Part shown: one piece after another, positions 8,268 through 15,581 of the stretch | Layout of the letters: each line of letters opens with the position of its first letter | Position numbering within the stretch: the stretch's first letter is position 1 | Source of the DNA: JAACEU01 sp043816165 | GTDB taxonomy: Bacteria > Patescibacteriota > Gracilibacteria > UBA1369 > LOWO2-01-FULL-3 | Length of the DNA: 30,099 nucleotides | Reading direction: 5' to 3' | Assembly (NCBI GenBank): GCA_043816165.1 | Contig: JBDRIE010000019.1 | Location: forward strand, 1-30,099 | Program-made: the position numbers and the translations under genes | Notes under the pieces: generated by a model | Seen by the model: the letters and a program-made list of their open reading frames with translations, nothing else | Database searches by the model: none | Told to the model about the DNA's origin: nothing

Positions 8268-8670
8268 AGTTTTTATAGGAATTGGGACAAATATAGGGGA
8301 TAAAGGGCAAAATATAGAGAATGCACTTATTGAAATAGGTAAAATAGCAACCATAAAGAAAAAATCCTCTATTCACGAAACAAAGCCCGTTGGGTACGAG
8401 AACCAAGGAGATTTCTTTAATATGGCAATAGAAATCGAAACAGATCTCTCGCCAATTGATTTGATAATAAAACTCCAAGAGATTGAACACAAAATGGGAA
8501 GAGTAAGAGATATAAAAAACGGGCCTCGCATAATTGATCTTGATATTCTTACTTATGGAAATGAAATAATAAATGAACCAAATCTTACAATTCCACACCC
8601 GAGAATGTTTGAACGGGATTTCGTCATGAAACCATTAAAAGAAATTACTAATGATTTTAATAATCAATAA
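8254..8670 (+). CDS. folK: HPPK, 6-hydroxymethyl-dihydropterin pyrophosphokinase
   Basis: Transfers diphosphate from ATP to 6-hydroxymethyl-dihydropterin, supplying the substrate of FolP. Family signatures are in order: FIGIGTNIGDK near the N-terminus, an F-F-N-M/A-I pterin-binding segment, the catalytic core GPRIIDLDIL with its two metal-binding Asp residues, and PHPRMFERDFV near residue 110. At 138 aa it is a compact single-domain HPPK and is not fused to FolB or FolP. It overlaps the preceding PTPS gene by 14 bp and the following pabA by 20 bp. Its substrate is the predicted product of the PTPS enzyme next door. Confidence 0.95.
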   Translation: MKENKVFIGIGTNIGDKGQNIENALIEIGKIATIKKKSSIHETKPVGYENQGDFFNMAIEIETDLSPIDLIIKLQEIEHKMGRVRDIKNGPRIIDLDILTYGNEIINEPNLTIPHPRMFERDFVMKPLKEITNDFNNQ

Positions 8671-9208
8671 TTACGATTCATTTACATACAACCTATCTCA
8701 ACAGGTAGAAATGCTTGGGAAAAAAGTCAAAGTTTTCGAACACGACAAAATCACAATTTCGGAAATAAAAAGACTACAACCGGAGAAAATCATCATTTCA
8801 CCTGGCCCAAAACGACCCGAAAACAGTGGCATTTCAACAGAGGTCGTACAAAAGTTTTATACGCAAATTCCTATTCTGGGAGTGTGTTTAGGCCATCAAT
8901 GCATTGGACAATTTTTTGGTTCAGAAGTGGTACACGCCAAAAACATACTACATGGGAAGACATCTAACATTTTTCACACTGAAAATAAGCTATTTAAAGG
9001 AATTCAAAATCCATTTAGCGCGGCAAGATATCATTCATTGATCCTAGACAAAGTCCCAAAAGATTTCACTCTAACCGCATGGACAGACGAAAACGAAATT
9101 ATGGCAATACGACATAAAAAGTTTCCACTATACGGAATCCAGTTCCATCCCGAATCATTTATGACAAAAGAGGGGAATAAAATAATGAAAAATTTCCTAT
9201 ATGAATAA
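8651..9208 (+). CDS. pabA: Aminodeoxychorismate synthase glutaminase PabA
   Basis: Class I glutamine amidotransferase that delivers ammonia to PabB. The catalytic triad is complete: C79 in GVCLGHQ, H166 and E168 in FHPESF. The oxyanion-loop motif ISPGPKRP is at about residues 49-56. From sequence alone PabA and TrpG cannot be separated. The assignment to p-aminobenzoate synthesis rests on the adjacent pabB, which carries the PabB-specific active-site lysine, and on the operon. The length of 185 aa is usual. The start overlaps folK by 20 bp and the end overlaps pabB by 8 bp. Confidence 0.93.
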   Translation: MILIINNYDSFTYNLSQQVEMLGKKVKVFEHDKITISEIKRLQPEKIIISPGPKRPENSGISTEVVQKFYTQIPILGVCLGHQCIGQFFGSEVVHAKNILHGKTSNIFHTENKLFKGIQNPFSAARYHSLILDKVPKDFTLTAWTDENEIMAIRHKKFPLYGIQFHPESFMTKEGNKIMKNFLYE

Positions 9209-10334
9209 CGCAATCGAAATATTTAAAAGGCTTTCTGACAAAGAAAAAAACGTATGCCTTTTTAAGAATTTCATTGGGTGGAATCCAAAAGAAATTTATA
9301 AAGGAAATTCAATTATCGATTTTCTAAAATTCGCAAAAAAGAATAAGAAACGAAAACTCATAGGTTATTTTTCTTATGATATCGGCTACAAACTCCACAA
9401 TATCAAACCAATCGCAAAAAACGACTTAAAACTGCCAAACATCTACTTCCTCGCATTCGACAAAAACAATTACAAAGAAATCCTAAAAAGAAAACCGTTC
9501 AAACCAATCAAAAATCCGAAAAGCCAAAACTTCAAACCCACCATCACGAAATCTCAGTATAACAAAGCCTACAACCGCATCAAACACTACATCAAAGAAG
9601 GGGACATTTACCAAATAAACCTAACACATCGCCTCGAAGCCAAAACCAACATCCCGCCAAGAGAACTTTTCCTAAGAACACTCAAAGAAAACCCAGTAGA
9701 CCATCTTGCTTACATCGAAGGAGAAGGCTTTGAAATTCTCTCAGCATCACCGGAAAGATTCATAAAAATAGAAAACAGAAAAATAGAGACCTGTCCGGTA
9801 AAAGGAACCCGACCACGTGGAAAAACACCAAAAGAAGATGAAAAATTCAAAAAAGAACTAATAGAAAGTCAAAAAGAAGCCGCAGAACTAAACATGATCA
9901 CAGACCTTCTCAGAAACGACATTGGAAAAATAAGCAAAGCGGGATCAGTAAAAGTAGAAGGGCACCGCTTACTTTCTGCCTGTCCTACCGTTTGGCACAC
10001 ATACAGCAAAATCACGGGAGAAATCACCAAAAACATAACACCAATAACAGCACTCATTTCTATGCTCCCTGGGGGCTCTATCACCGGATGCCCAAAGAAA
10101 CGAGCCATAGAGGTCATTGACGAGCTGGAGCCAACAACCAGAGGCATATACACAGGTACAATTGGCTACATCGACAATGACGAACTGGATTTCAACATCG
10201 CAATCAGGACCATTATCAAAAAAAATGATAAACTCTATCTGCAAGTCGGTGGGGGAATAGTATTCGATTCCACAAACAAAGCCGAATATGAAGAAAGTTT
10301 GCAAAAAGCCGCATCATTTATGAAAATTTTATGA
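9201..10334 (+). CDS. pabB: Aminodeoxychorismate synthase component I PabB
   Basis: Chorismate-utilising enzyme that makes 4-amino-4-deoxychorismate using ammonia from PabA. Motifs of the catalytic domain include EGDIYQINLTHRL, SASPERF, CPVKGTRPRG, a GSITGCPKKRAIE segment and a C-terminal GGGIVFDS. The Lys in PVKGT is the residue that marks PabB; TrpE and most relatives have Ala there. At 377 aa it is shorter than E. coli PabB because the N-terminal region is trimmed, and the tryptophan-binding part is not evident. It ends in an ATGA overlap with pabC, typical of coupled translation. Confidence 0.95.
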   Translation: MNNAIEIFKRLSDKEKNVCLFKNFIGWNPKEIYKGNSIIDFLKFAKKNKKRKLIGYFSYDIGYKLHNIKPIAKNDLKLPNIYFLAFDKNNYKEILKRKPFKPIKNPKSQNFKPTITKSQYNKAYNRIKHYIKEGDIYQINLTHRLEAKTNIPPRELFLRTLKENPVDHLAYIEGEGFEILSASPERFIKIENRKIETCPVKGTRPRGKTPKEDEKFKKELIESQKEAAELNMITDLLRNDIGKISKAGSVKVEGHRLLSACPTVWHTYSKITGEITKNITPITALISMLPGGSITGCPKKRAIEVIDELEPTTRGIYTGTIGYIDNDELDFNIAIRTIIKKNDKLYLQVGGGIVFDSTNKAEYEESLQKAASFMKIL

Positions 10335-11113
10335 CAATAATGATTAACGGAAAATTAGTTAGTAAAAAAGACGCCAAGATTCCAGTTTGGTCATCTTTTG
10401 GCAGGGGATACGGAATTTTCGAAACTCTGAGAACATATGGAGATAAAAAAATATTCCAGACAAAAGAACACATAGACCGTTTATTTGATTCCGCGAAAAA
10501 AATCGATCTTTCCCTCAAATACAACAAAACTCAAATTAACCACATGCTCGAAATAATTACCAAAAAATCCCCACACAAATCACAAATCATCAAAATAATG
10601 GCAATCGAAGATTATTTAATATTGATTTCCAATCCTTTAAAACTCGATAAGAAAATCTACGATGGAGTCAAATGCATGAGCACAACCTGCACACGTTCAT
10701 TACCGGAAGTAAAATCAATTTCATACATAGCTTCATATTTAAGCCACGAAAGAGCAAAAAAGAAAGGATATTTCGACGCAATCCTCACGGACAAAAACGG
10801 AGAAGTATACGAAGGAGCCTACAGCAATCTCTTCTGGTTTGAAGGTCATACACTCTGCACAAGAAAAGACGAAGTTCTCCCGGGAATAACCAGGGAAACT
10901 ATTTTCAAAATCTCTCCATTCAAAATAAAATTCAAAAAAATCAAACTCTCACAACTCATAAAAAAGAAAGAGATTTTCCTCACAACTTCAGTAAAAGGAA
11001 TAGTCCCAATAATCCAAATAGACAAAACAAAGATAGGAAACGGAAAACCCGCCCAAAATACAGAACTCCTTATGAAACATTTTCATGAATACGCTTCCTC
11101 TTGTGTCTTATAA
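10331..11113 (+). CDS. pabC: Aminodeoxychorismate lyase PabC (class IV PLP enzyme)
   Basis: PLP fold-type IV enzyme expected to release pyruvate from aminodeoxychorismate, giving p-aminobenzoate. The PLP lysine is probably K128 (EVKSISY), and E161 in EGAYSNLFW fits the residue contacting the pyridine nitrogen. The GRGYGIFETLR segment near residues 24-34 is typical of the family. Class IV also contains branched-chain and D-amino-acid aminotransferases, which are hard to exclude by sequence; the position as last gene after pabA-pabB decides for PabC. The 3' end overlaps the convergent dedA gene by 44 bp. Confidence 0.87.
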   Translation: MTIMINGKLVSKKDAKIPVWSSFGRGYGIFETLRTYGDKKIFQTKEHIDRLFDSAKKIDLSLKYNKTQINHMLEIITKKSPHKSQIIKIMAIEDYLILISNPLKLDKKIYDGVKCMSTTCTRSLPEVKSISYIASYLSHERAKKKGYFDAILTDKNGEVYEGAYSNLFWFEGHTLCTRKDEVLPGITRETIFKISPFKIKFKKIKLSQLIKKKEIFLTTSVKGIVPIIQIDKTKIGNGKPAQNTELLMKHFHEYASSCVL

Positions 11114-11708
11114 TAAGAGCTATCACCACAAAAACCGCAATTCCAATAATCCCATACAAATACCCCTTCAAATTCCCCAAATATCCCATCAAAACATCTT
11201 GATGTTCTCCAAAATAGTATCCGGCCGCCGCTAAAACAACAACCCACAATCCGGCACCCAAAGCTGTATAAAATATAAAACGCAAAAAAGGCATTTTCAC
11301 AAAACCCGCTGGCAATGATATCAACTGCCTAACGGCCGGGAATAGCCGACCTATAAACGTTGAAACACCACCATATTCCAAAAAATACTTTTCCGCTCTC
11401 TCAATTTTCCTCTTACTCAACAACAAATATTTAGCCACCTTGTGCTCAACCAATTCATAAACCAACAACCGCCCCAAAGATCTCGCAATAAAATAATTCA
11501 CACTCGCCCCAACCAAACTCCCTAAAATTCCAAACACAACAACCAACACAATGCTCATCTCGCCTTTAAACGCCAAATAGGCCGCAGGAGGAATCACGAT
11601 TTCTGAAGGAAAAGGCACAAACGAGCTCTCAATAGTCATTAGCAAAAAAACACCCCAATATCCCAGAGAGGAACTAAAATCCAATAATGTCTGAACAATG
11701 CTTTCCAT
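11070..11708 (-). CDS. DedA-family membrane protein
   Basis: Integral membrane protein of the DedA/SNARE-associated family; characterised members flip or transport polyprenyl phosphate and phospholipids or keep the proton motive force. Conserved features are visible: an early Glu in TIESSFVPFPSE with the re-entrant Phe-Pro motif, then GRLFPAVRQLISLPAG with its conserved Arg residues, and about five hydrophobic segments with a basic C-terminus. I chose ATG 11708 because it forms a TGATG overlap with the stop of the upstream methyltransferase gene; the alternative TTG one codon earlier lacks support. It probably shares a transcript with that gene. Confidence 0.92.
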   Translation of the reverse strand: MESIVQTLLDFSSSLGYWGVFLLMTIESSFVPFPSEIVIPPAAYLAFKGEMSIVLVVVFGILGSLVGASVNYFIARSLGRLLVYELVEHKVAKYLLLSKRKIERAEKYFLEYGGVSTFIGRLFPAVRQLISLPAGFVKMPFLRFIFYTALGAGLWVVVLAAAGYYFGEHQDVLMGYLGNLKGYLYGIIGIAVFVVIALIIRHKRKRIHENVS

Positions 11709-12226
11709 CAAATCTCATATAAATATAAATTCACTCTATCTTCTTTTTTATCCACTTTCAATGGTTCCCAACCCTCAAACGGCCACACATAAGCAATTAT
11801 TTTTGCGCCCTTTTTCATTTCTTTCCTTAATTTCGCCACCATTTTCCCGTTTCTTTCAGGCCTCAAAAAAACATATACAAAATCCGCATCTGAAATATCG
11901 GCATTCCAAAAATTTCTCCATTTAATTACACAATTTTCCCTCTTTTTCAAAAACAATCGCCGAATCCTGGAAATAACATATGGAAAAAACGCCACCTCAA
12001 ACCCATAAGCCTTTCCTCCGGCCCTAACAACCGCAGAAGCAAGTCGTCCATCACCACTTCCCATCTCATAAAATTTATCTCCTTCGCCGATTCCGGAAAA
12101 CTCAATCATACGATCCACATCAGCCCCCCTCGTTGGAAGCCATGGCGCACCACTTACAGCACCATATGCAAAGGTAAAAAGAACAATCAAAAAGAGTATT
12201 AGCAGAATTATCCAGATTAGAACCAT
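11708..12226 (-). CDS. Membrane-anchored SAM methyltransferase, FAM173-like
   Basis: A 172-aa protein with one N-terminal transmembrane helix (about residues 1-22) and a small class I methyltransferase domain. Motif I reads YEMGSGDGRLA near residue 54. The preceding GAPWLPT segment and the spacing resemble the FAM173/ATPSCKMT lysine methyltransferases, which carry a membrane helix followed by a similar Pro-Thr motif; members of that family modify the ATP synthase c subunit or ANT in mitochondria. The bacterial target is unknown. ATG 12226 is preferred over the TTG at 12232, with an AT-rich -10-like hexamer just upstream. It is coupled to dedA and lies downstream of tRNA-Leu on the same strand. 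Confidence 0.72.
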   Translation of the reverse strand: MVLIWIILLILFLIVLFTFAYGAVSGAPWLPTRGADVDRMIEFSGIGEGDKFYEMGSGDGRLASAVVRAGGKAYGFEVAFFPYVISRIRRLFLKKRENCVIKWRNFWNADISDADFVYVFLRPERNGKMVAKLRKEMKKGAKIIAYVWPFEGWEPLKVDKKEDRVNLYLYEI

Positions 12227-12285
12227 AAACAATATTATTAGAGGGACGCTCCACTTCGCCTTCAGCTTCCACTTCGCGTCTATGG
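12227..12285 (-). repeat. Spacer with two 10-bp direct repeats
   Basis: Read on the plus strand, TCCACTTCGC occurs at 12250-12259 and again at 12268-12277, an 18-bp period. TCCACTT occurs once more at 12301-12307, inside the loop of the neighbouring hairpin. Short GACGC / GCGTC arms flank the pair. No gene is seen here; the open frame across it has no recognisable product. Confidence 0.45.
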
Positions 12286-12323
12286 TGATCCGTACCCGTG
12301 TCCACTTTTTGGGGTACAGATCA
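12286..12323 (-). other. 12-bp hairpin abutting the tRNA-Leu 3' end
   Basis: Arms 12286-12297 and 12312-12323 pair over 12 positions around a 14-nt loop. On the minus strand (the tRNA transcript) 11 pairs are Watson-Crick and one is a U-G wobble; on the plus strand that position is a C-A mismatch. This favours RNA structure on the tRNA strand. The arm touches the encoded CCA directly. There is no U-tract, so it is more like a processing or protective trailer stem than a simple terminator. Confidence 0.6.
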
Positions 12324-12410
12324 TGGTGCCCAGGGCGGGAATCGAACCCGCACTCCGTTGCCAGAACTGGATTTTGAATCCAGCGCGTCTACCAATTCCG
12401 CCACCTGGGC
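12324..12410 (-). tRNA. tRNA-Leu(CAA)
   Basis: An 87-nt class II tRNA with CCA encoded (12326-12324). The acceptor stem GCCCAGG pairs with CCTGGGC and the discriminator is A, as expected for bacterial leucine tRNA. The anticodon stem CTGGA/TCCAG encloses loop TTCAAAA, giving anticodon CAA at 12376-12374, which reads UUG. A long variable arm of about 15 nt precedes the T arm GCGGG-TTCGATT-CCCGC. The D arm contains GGTAGACGC, typical of Leu. The 5' end lies 60 bp from the divergent obg start. Confidence 0.97.
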
Positions 12411-12458
12411 ATATCACAAAAGAAATTAACAGACTTTCCCCTTATTGAAAAGTTCTTG

Positions 12459-12464
12459 TATACT
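12459..12464 (+). promoter_or_regulatory. obg -10 box, leaderless geometry
   Basis: TATACT ends exactly 6 nt before the ATG at 12471, so transcription should start at or next to the start codon. No Shine-Dalgarno sequence lies between. No convincing -35 is seen at 17-18 bp. Confidence 0.5.
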
Positions 12465-12470
12465 ATTGCT

Positions 12471-13763
12471 ATGTTTTGTGACGAATTAAAATTAAAATTA
12501 ATAGCGGGAAAAGGCGGAGACGGCTCTACAAGTTTTCGTAGAGAAAAGTTTGTACCCAGAGGAGGACCGGATGGGGGAGACGGTGGAAACGGCGGAGATA
12601 TCATCATAAAAGTAAATTCACACTTAAACACACTCTCAAATCTGGCAAACAGAAAAACCTACAAAGCTGATAAAGGAGTTGACGGTTTAGGGAAAAAGAT
12701 GCACGGCAAGAATGCCGAAGATCTAATATTAGAAGTTCCAAATGGAACAATCATTTTAAATAATGATAAATCTGAAATGCTTGCAGATCTAAGTAAAGTT
12801 GGAGAACAATATTTAGTTGTCAAAGGGGGAAAAGGTGGGCTGGGTAATGCTAGATTTGTAAGTTCAACACATCAAGCACCAAGATTTGCAGAAACCGGTG
12901 AACCTGGTGAAGCAATAGAAATTACACTAGAACTCAAACTAGTTGCTGATGTTGGACTAATAGGGCTCCCATCAGCAGGAAAATCCACTCTTATCTCAGT
13001 AATAAGCAATGCTCGTCCAAAAATAGCCGCCTACCACTTTACGACACTCATTCCGAACTTAGGCGTAGTAAATATGGGTGGCAACAATTCATTTGTAGTC
13101 GCAGATATCCCGGGATTAATAGAAGGAGCAAGCAAAGGAAAAGGACTGGGACATCAATTTCTAAAACATATATTCAGAACAAAACTATTAGTTCACATAA
13201 TAGACGGATTTATTGCTGGTACTGAAAAAAATTATAAAGTAATTGAAAAAGAGCTTAAAGATTTCTCCGAAGACCTAGCCAAAAGAGAGAAAATAGTTGT
13301 ATTAAACAAAATTGATATCTTATCAGATGATCAAATCAAAGAACTTTCAAAAAAACTTAAAAAAGTTAGCAAAGCAAAAAAAATATTCCCGATTTCCGCG
13401 GTCACAAAAGAAGGCCTCCAGCCACTATTGCATGAAATCTCAAAAAAACTCGTTACAATAAAGAAAAAAGAAGCAAAAAAGCCTAAGAAAAAGGAAGAAA
13501 TTCCAATTCTTCGTCCACATCTGGAAAAAGTAAAATTCGAAGTAGAAAAAATTATCAAGAAAAAGGATCACAAAATCTTCAAAGTAACAGGAAAAAGAAT
13601 CGAGCAGTTAGCAATAATGACAGACACCAAAAACCTTGAAGGACTCGAAAGAATGTACCATTATATAGAAAAACTAGGTATAAAAAGTTCGGTAGAAAAA
13701 AAAGGCGCGACAATTGGCGACATTATCAAAATAAATGACAAACACATACCATACAGAAGATGA
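12471..13763 (+). CDS. obg: GTPase Obg (CgtA)
   Basis: Essential Obg-family GTPase involved in late 50S assembly and stress control. The Gly-rich Obg fold occupies about residues 1-158 (GKGGDGS, RGGPDGGDGGNGG and similar turns). The G domain follows, with P-loop GLPSAGKS near residue 165, DIPGLIEG and NKID. After a Lys-rich linker there is an intact C-terminal OCT domain of about 70 residues. The start is ATG 12471: the protein then begins Met-Phe-Cys-Asp-Glu like other Obg proteins. The upstream in-frame TTG at 12456 lies in the -10 region. The last four bases overlap pth (ATGA). Confidence 0.96.
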   Translation: MFCDELKLKLIAGKGGDGSTSFRREKFVPRGGPDGGDGGNGGDIIIKVNSHLNTLSNLANRKTYKADKGVDGLGKKMHGKNAEDLILEVPNGTIILNNDKSEMLADLSKVGEQYLVVKGGKGGLGNARFVSSTHQAPRFAETGEPGEAIEITLELKLVADVGLIGLPSAGKSTLISVISNARPKIAAYHFTTLIPNLGVVNMGGNNSFVVADIPGLIEGASKGKGLGHQFLKHIFRTKLLVHIIDGFIAGTEKNYKVIEKELKDFSEDLAKREKIVVLNKIDILSDDQIKELSKKLKKVSKAKKIFPISAVTKEGLQPLLHEISKKLVTIKKKEAKKPKKKEEIPILRPHLEKVKFEVEKIIKKKDHKIFKVTGKRIEQLAIMTDTKNLEGLERMYHYIEKLGIKSSVEKKGATIGDIIKINDKHIPYRR

Positions 13764-14320
13764 AAATAATTACAGGATTAGGAAATATTGGCAACAAATA
13801 CACAAAAAACAGGCATAACTGCGGATTTATTTTCCTGGACACATTTGTCCATCAATTAGAAAAAGAAGAAGGGATATCAGTAGACTGGAAGGAAGACACA
13901 AAACTCAACGCATTAACAACAAAAATCCCATACAAAAATCAAATCTTATTTCTCGCAAAACCTACAACATTGATGAACAATTCCGGCCAGGCAGTCAGCA
14001 AAATCCTGAACTTCTTCAAGGAGCCACTGGAAAATTTAGTAGTCATATTCGACGATATTGATCTCCCATTAGGATCCGTAAGAGTAAAAGACAAAGGCGG
14101 CGCAGGAACCCACAACGGAATGAAATCAATAATCCAGGAACTCGGGAGTGAAGAATTCGAAAGAATAAGAATCGGAATAGAAAGTAGGGGAGAACTAACC
14201 CCGGAACAACAAGAAATATCCAGCTACGTCCTCTCGGATTTCACAGAAAAAGAAATTCCAGGTCTAAAAAAATCGATTGATGAAGGAATTAACGAATTAA
14301 AAACCCTAATTTTCATTTGA
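13760..14320 (+). CDS. pth: Peptidyl-tRNA hydrolase
   Basis: Releases tRNA from peptidyl-tRNAs that drop off the ribosome. The family signature GLGNIGNKYTKNRHN lies at residues 6-20, with catalytic H19. A VIFDDIDLPLG segment near residues 95-105 carries the Asp that activates this His, and a GGAGTHNGMKS loop follows. The length of 186 aa is standard. It is translationally coupled to obg by an ATGA overlap. Both act in translation, and rplU follows 70 bp downstream with its own promoter-like sequence. Confidence 0.96.
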   Translation: MKIITGLGNIGNKYTKNRHNCGFIFLDTFVHQLEKEEGISVDWKEDTKLNALTTKIPYKNQILFLAKPTTLMNNSGQAVSKILNFFKEPLENLVVIFDDIDLPLGSVRVKDKGGAGTHNGMKSIIQELGSEEFERIRIGIESRGELTPEQQEISSYVLSDFTEKEIPGLKKSIDEGINELKTLIFI

Positions 14321-14372
14321 CTTAAACCGCATTCTTACGTAGATTATCTGGGCAACGAATGCCAAAGGCACT

Positions 14373-14378
14373 TATAAA
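14373..14378 (+). promoter_or_regulatory. rplU -10 candidate
   Basis: TATAAA ends 11 nt before the rplU ATG, with TGGGCA at 14349-14354 as a possible -35 (18-bp spacer). The 70-bp gap after pth also has a short GGCA/TGCC stem at 14351-14363. A separate rplU transcript is plausible but not proved. Confidence 0.35.
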
Positions 14379-14389
14379 CAAAACATATT

Positions 14390-14689
14390 ATGTTTGCAGT
14401 AATAGAAACAGGTGGAAAACAATACAAAGTCGCTAAAGGTGAAACTTTAGACATAGAAAAACTAGAGGAAAAAGAAGGAGCAACAGTAAAATTCGACAAA
14501 GTTCTTTTGGTAGATGAAAAAATAGGAACTCCAACTGTGGACGGAGCTTCCGTTACAGGTAAAATCGTTGGGCACAAAAGAGGAGAAAAAATTGTAGTTT
14601 TCAAAATGAAAGCAAAAAAAAGATATCAGAAAACTCAAGGACACAGACAAGAAATTACTACAGTTGAAATCACAGACATTAAAGCTTAG
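14390..14689 (+). CDS. rplU: Ribosomal protein L21
   Basis: Large-subunit protein L21 (bL21). The 99-aa sequence begins with the hallmark MFAVIETGGKQYKV and carries the C-terminal RNA-binding KRYQKTQGHRQ stretch and an ending strand with ITDI. In most bacteria rplU is followed by rpmA (L27) and then obg. Here obg and pth come first and no rpmA follows: the next gene is rluD on the opposite strand, overlapping the rplU 3' end by 11 bp. A strong terminator lies just past the stop, so L27 must be encoded elsewhere. Confidence 0.98.
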   Translation: MFAVIETGGKQYKVAKGETLDIEKLEEKEGATVKFDKVLLVDEKIGTPTVDGASVTGKIVGHKRGEKIVVFKMKAKKRYQKTQGHRQEITTVEITDIKA

Positions 14690-15581
14690 ATAAAACGTTT
14701 CTCAAATCTTTAGGAAGATCGACCACGATCTTCTTTTTTTTGCCCTCCAAATCTTTGAATTCCAATTTCTCTGCATGAAGAAATTGCCTCTTCAACCCAT
14801 ACTTTTCCTTAAATCTTCGATTATAACTTCCAACCCCATAAGTATTGTCTCCAATCACAGGATGATCAATTGCCGCCATATGAACACGAATCTGATGAGT
14901 ACGACCTGTTTCAATCTCCACCTCCACTAAACTCAAATCATCAAACTCCTCTTTTACTTCATATTTTGAAATAGCCCTCTTTCCCTCCTTTTCAGAAACC
15001 AGCCCCATCTTTTTCCGACTTTTCACATCTCTACTGATAGGGGAGTCAATAATTCCCACCTTATGAATCAATATTCCCTTTACCAAAGCTAAATACTCCT
15101 TCTTCACCTTTCTTTTTTTAAATTGCTCCACAAAATGGTCATATCCCATTTTAGTTTTCGCAACAATAAGCGCTCCTGAAGTATCTTTATCAAGTCTATG
15201 AACGATGCCCGGCCTAAAATCCTCTCCGACGCCCTTCTCTATTTTATCTAATAATGCATTGACCACAGTACCTTTACGATGCCCGGTTTCGCTTGGATGA
15301 ACAACAATTCCAGCCGGCTTATCAATAACCATATAATTTTCATCTTCAAACAAAATTTTTATTTCTATGTTTTCTTTCTGGATACTTTGTACGGCTACAA
15401 CGTTACTCCTAACCTCTACATTATCTCCTTCCTTCAAATTGTAGCTGGATTTAGCGCTTTCCCCATTCACCAAAACAATTCCATCCTTAATCATTTTCTG
15501 AATTTTTGATCGTGAAAGTTCCGACATTTCAATAGACAGATATCTGTCTAATCTAATTTTCCCATTTTCAACTATCATCAT
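14679..15581 (-). CDS. rluD: RluA/RluD-family 23S rRNA pseudouridine synthase
   Basis: A 300-aa pseudouridine synthase with an N-terminal S4 RNA-binding domain (about residues 10-65, including SRSKIQKMI) and the RluA catalytic core. The catalytic Asp is in HRLDKDTSGALIVAKT near residue 130. A later GRTHQIRVHMA motif supports the fold. The S4 domain plus the motif pattern best match RluD, which modifies helix 69 of 23S rRNA, but RluC-type specificity cannot be excluded. Its start lies within the last 14 bp of the upstream TrmB-like gene. Its last codons contain, in antisense, the rplU terminator. Confidence 0.93.
   Translation of the reverse strand: MMIVENGKIRLDRYLSIEMSELSRSKIQKMIKDGIVLVNGESAKSSYNLKEGDNVEVRSNVVAVQSIQKENIEIKILFEDENYMVIDKPAGIVVHPSETGHRKGTVVNALLDKIEKGVGEDFRPGIVHRLDKDTSGALIVAKTKMGYDHFVEQFKKRKVKKEYLALVKGILIHKVGIIDSPISRDVKSRKKMGLVSEKEGKRAISKYEVKEEFDDLSLVEVEIETGRTHQIRVHMAAIDHPVIGDNTYGVGSYNRRFKEKYGLKRQFLHAEKLEFKDLEGKKKKIVVDLPKDLRNVLSKL
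14714..14741 (+). terminator. Intrinsic terminator of rplU, inside rluD
   Basis: Perfect 8-bp stem GAAGATCG / CGATCTTC with an ACCA loop, directly followed by eight T residues (14734-14741) on the plus strand. It begins 25 bp after the rplU stop and lies within the 3' coding part of the convergent rluD gene, whose Lys-rich codons form the antisense of the T-tract. Confidence 0.85.

Noticed and set aside
12456..12470. TTG start for obg
   Set aside because: It overlaps the TATACT -10, and ATG 12471 gives the usual Obg N-terminus.
10332..14320. Reassignment of UGA to glycine
   Set aside because: pabB, obg and pth all end in TGA at the expected lengths, two of them inside start/stop overlaps.
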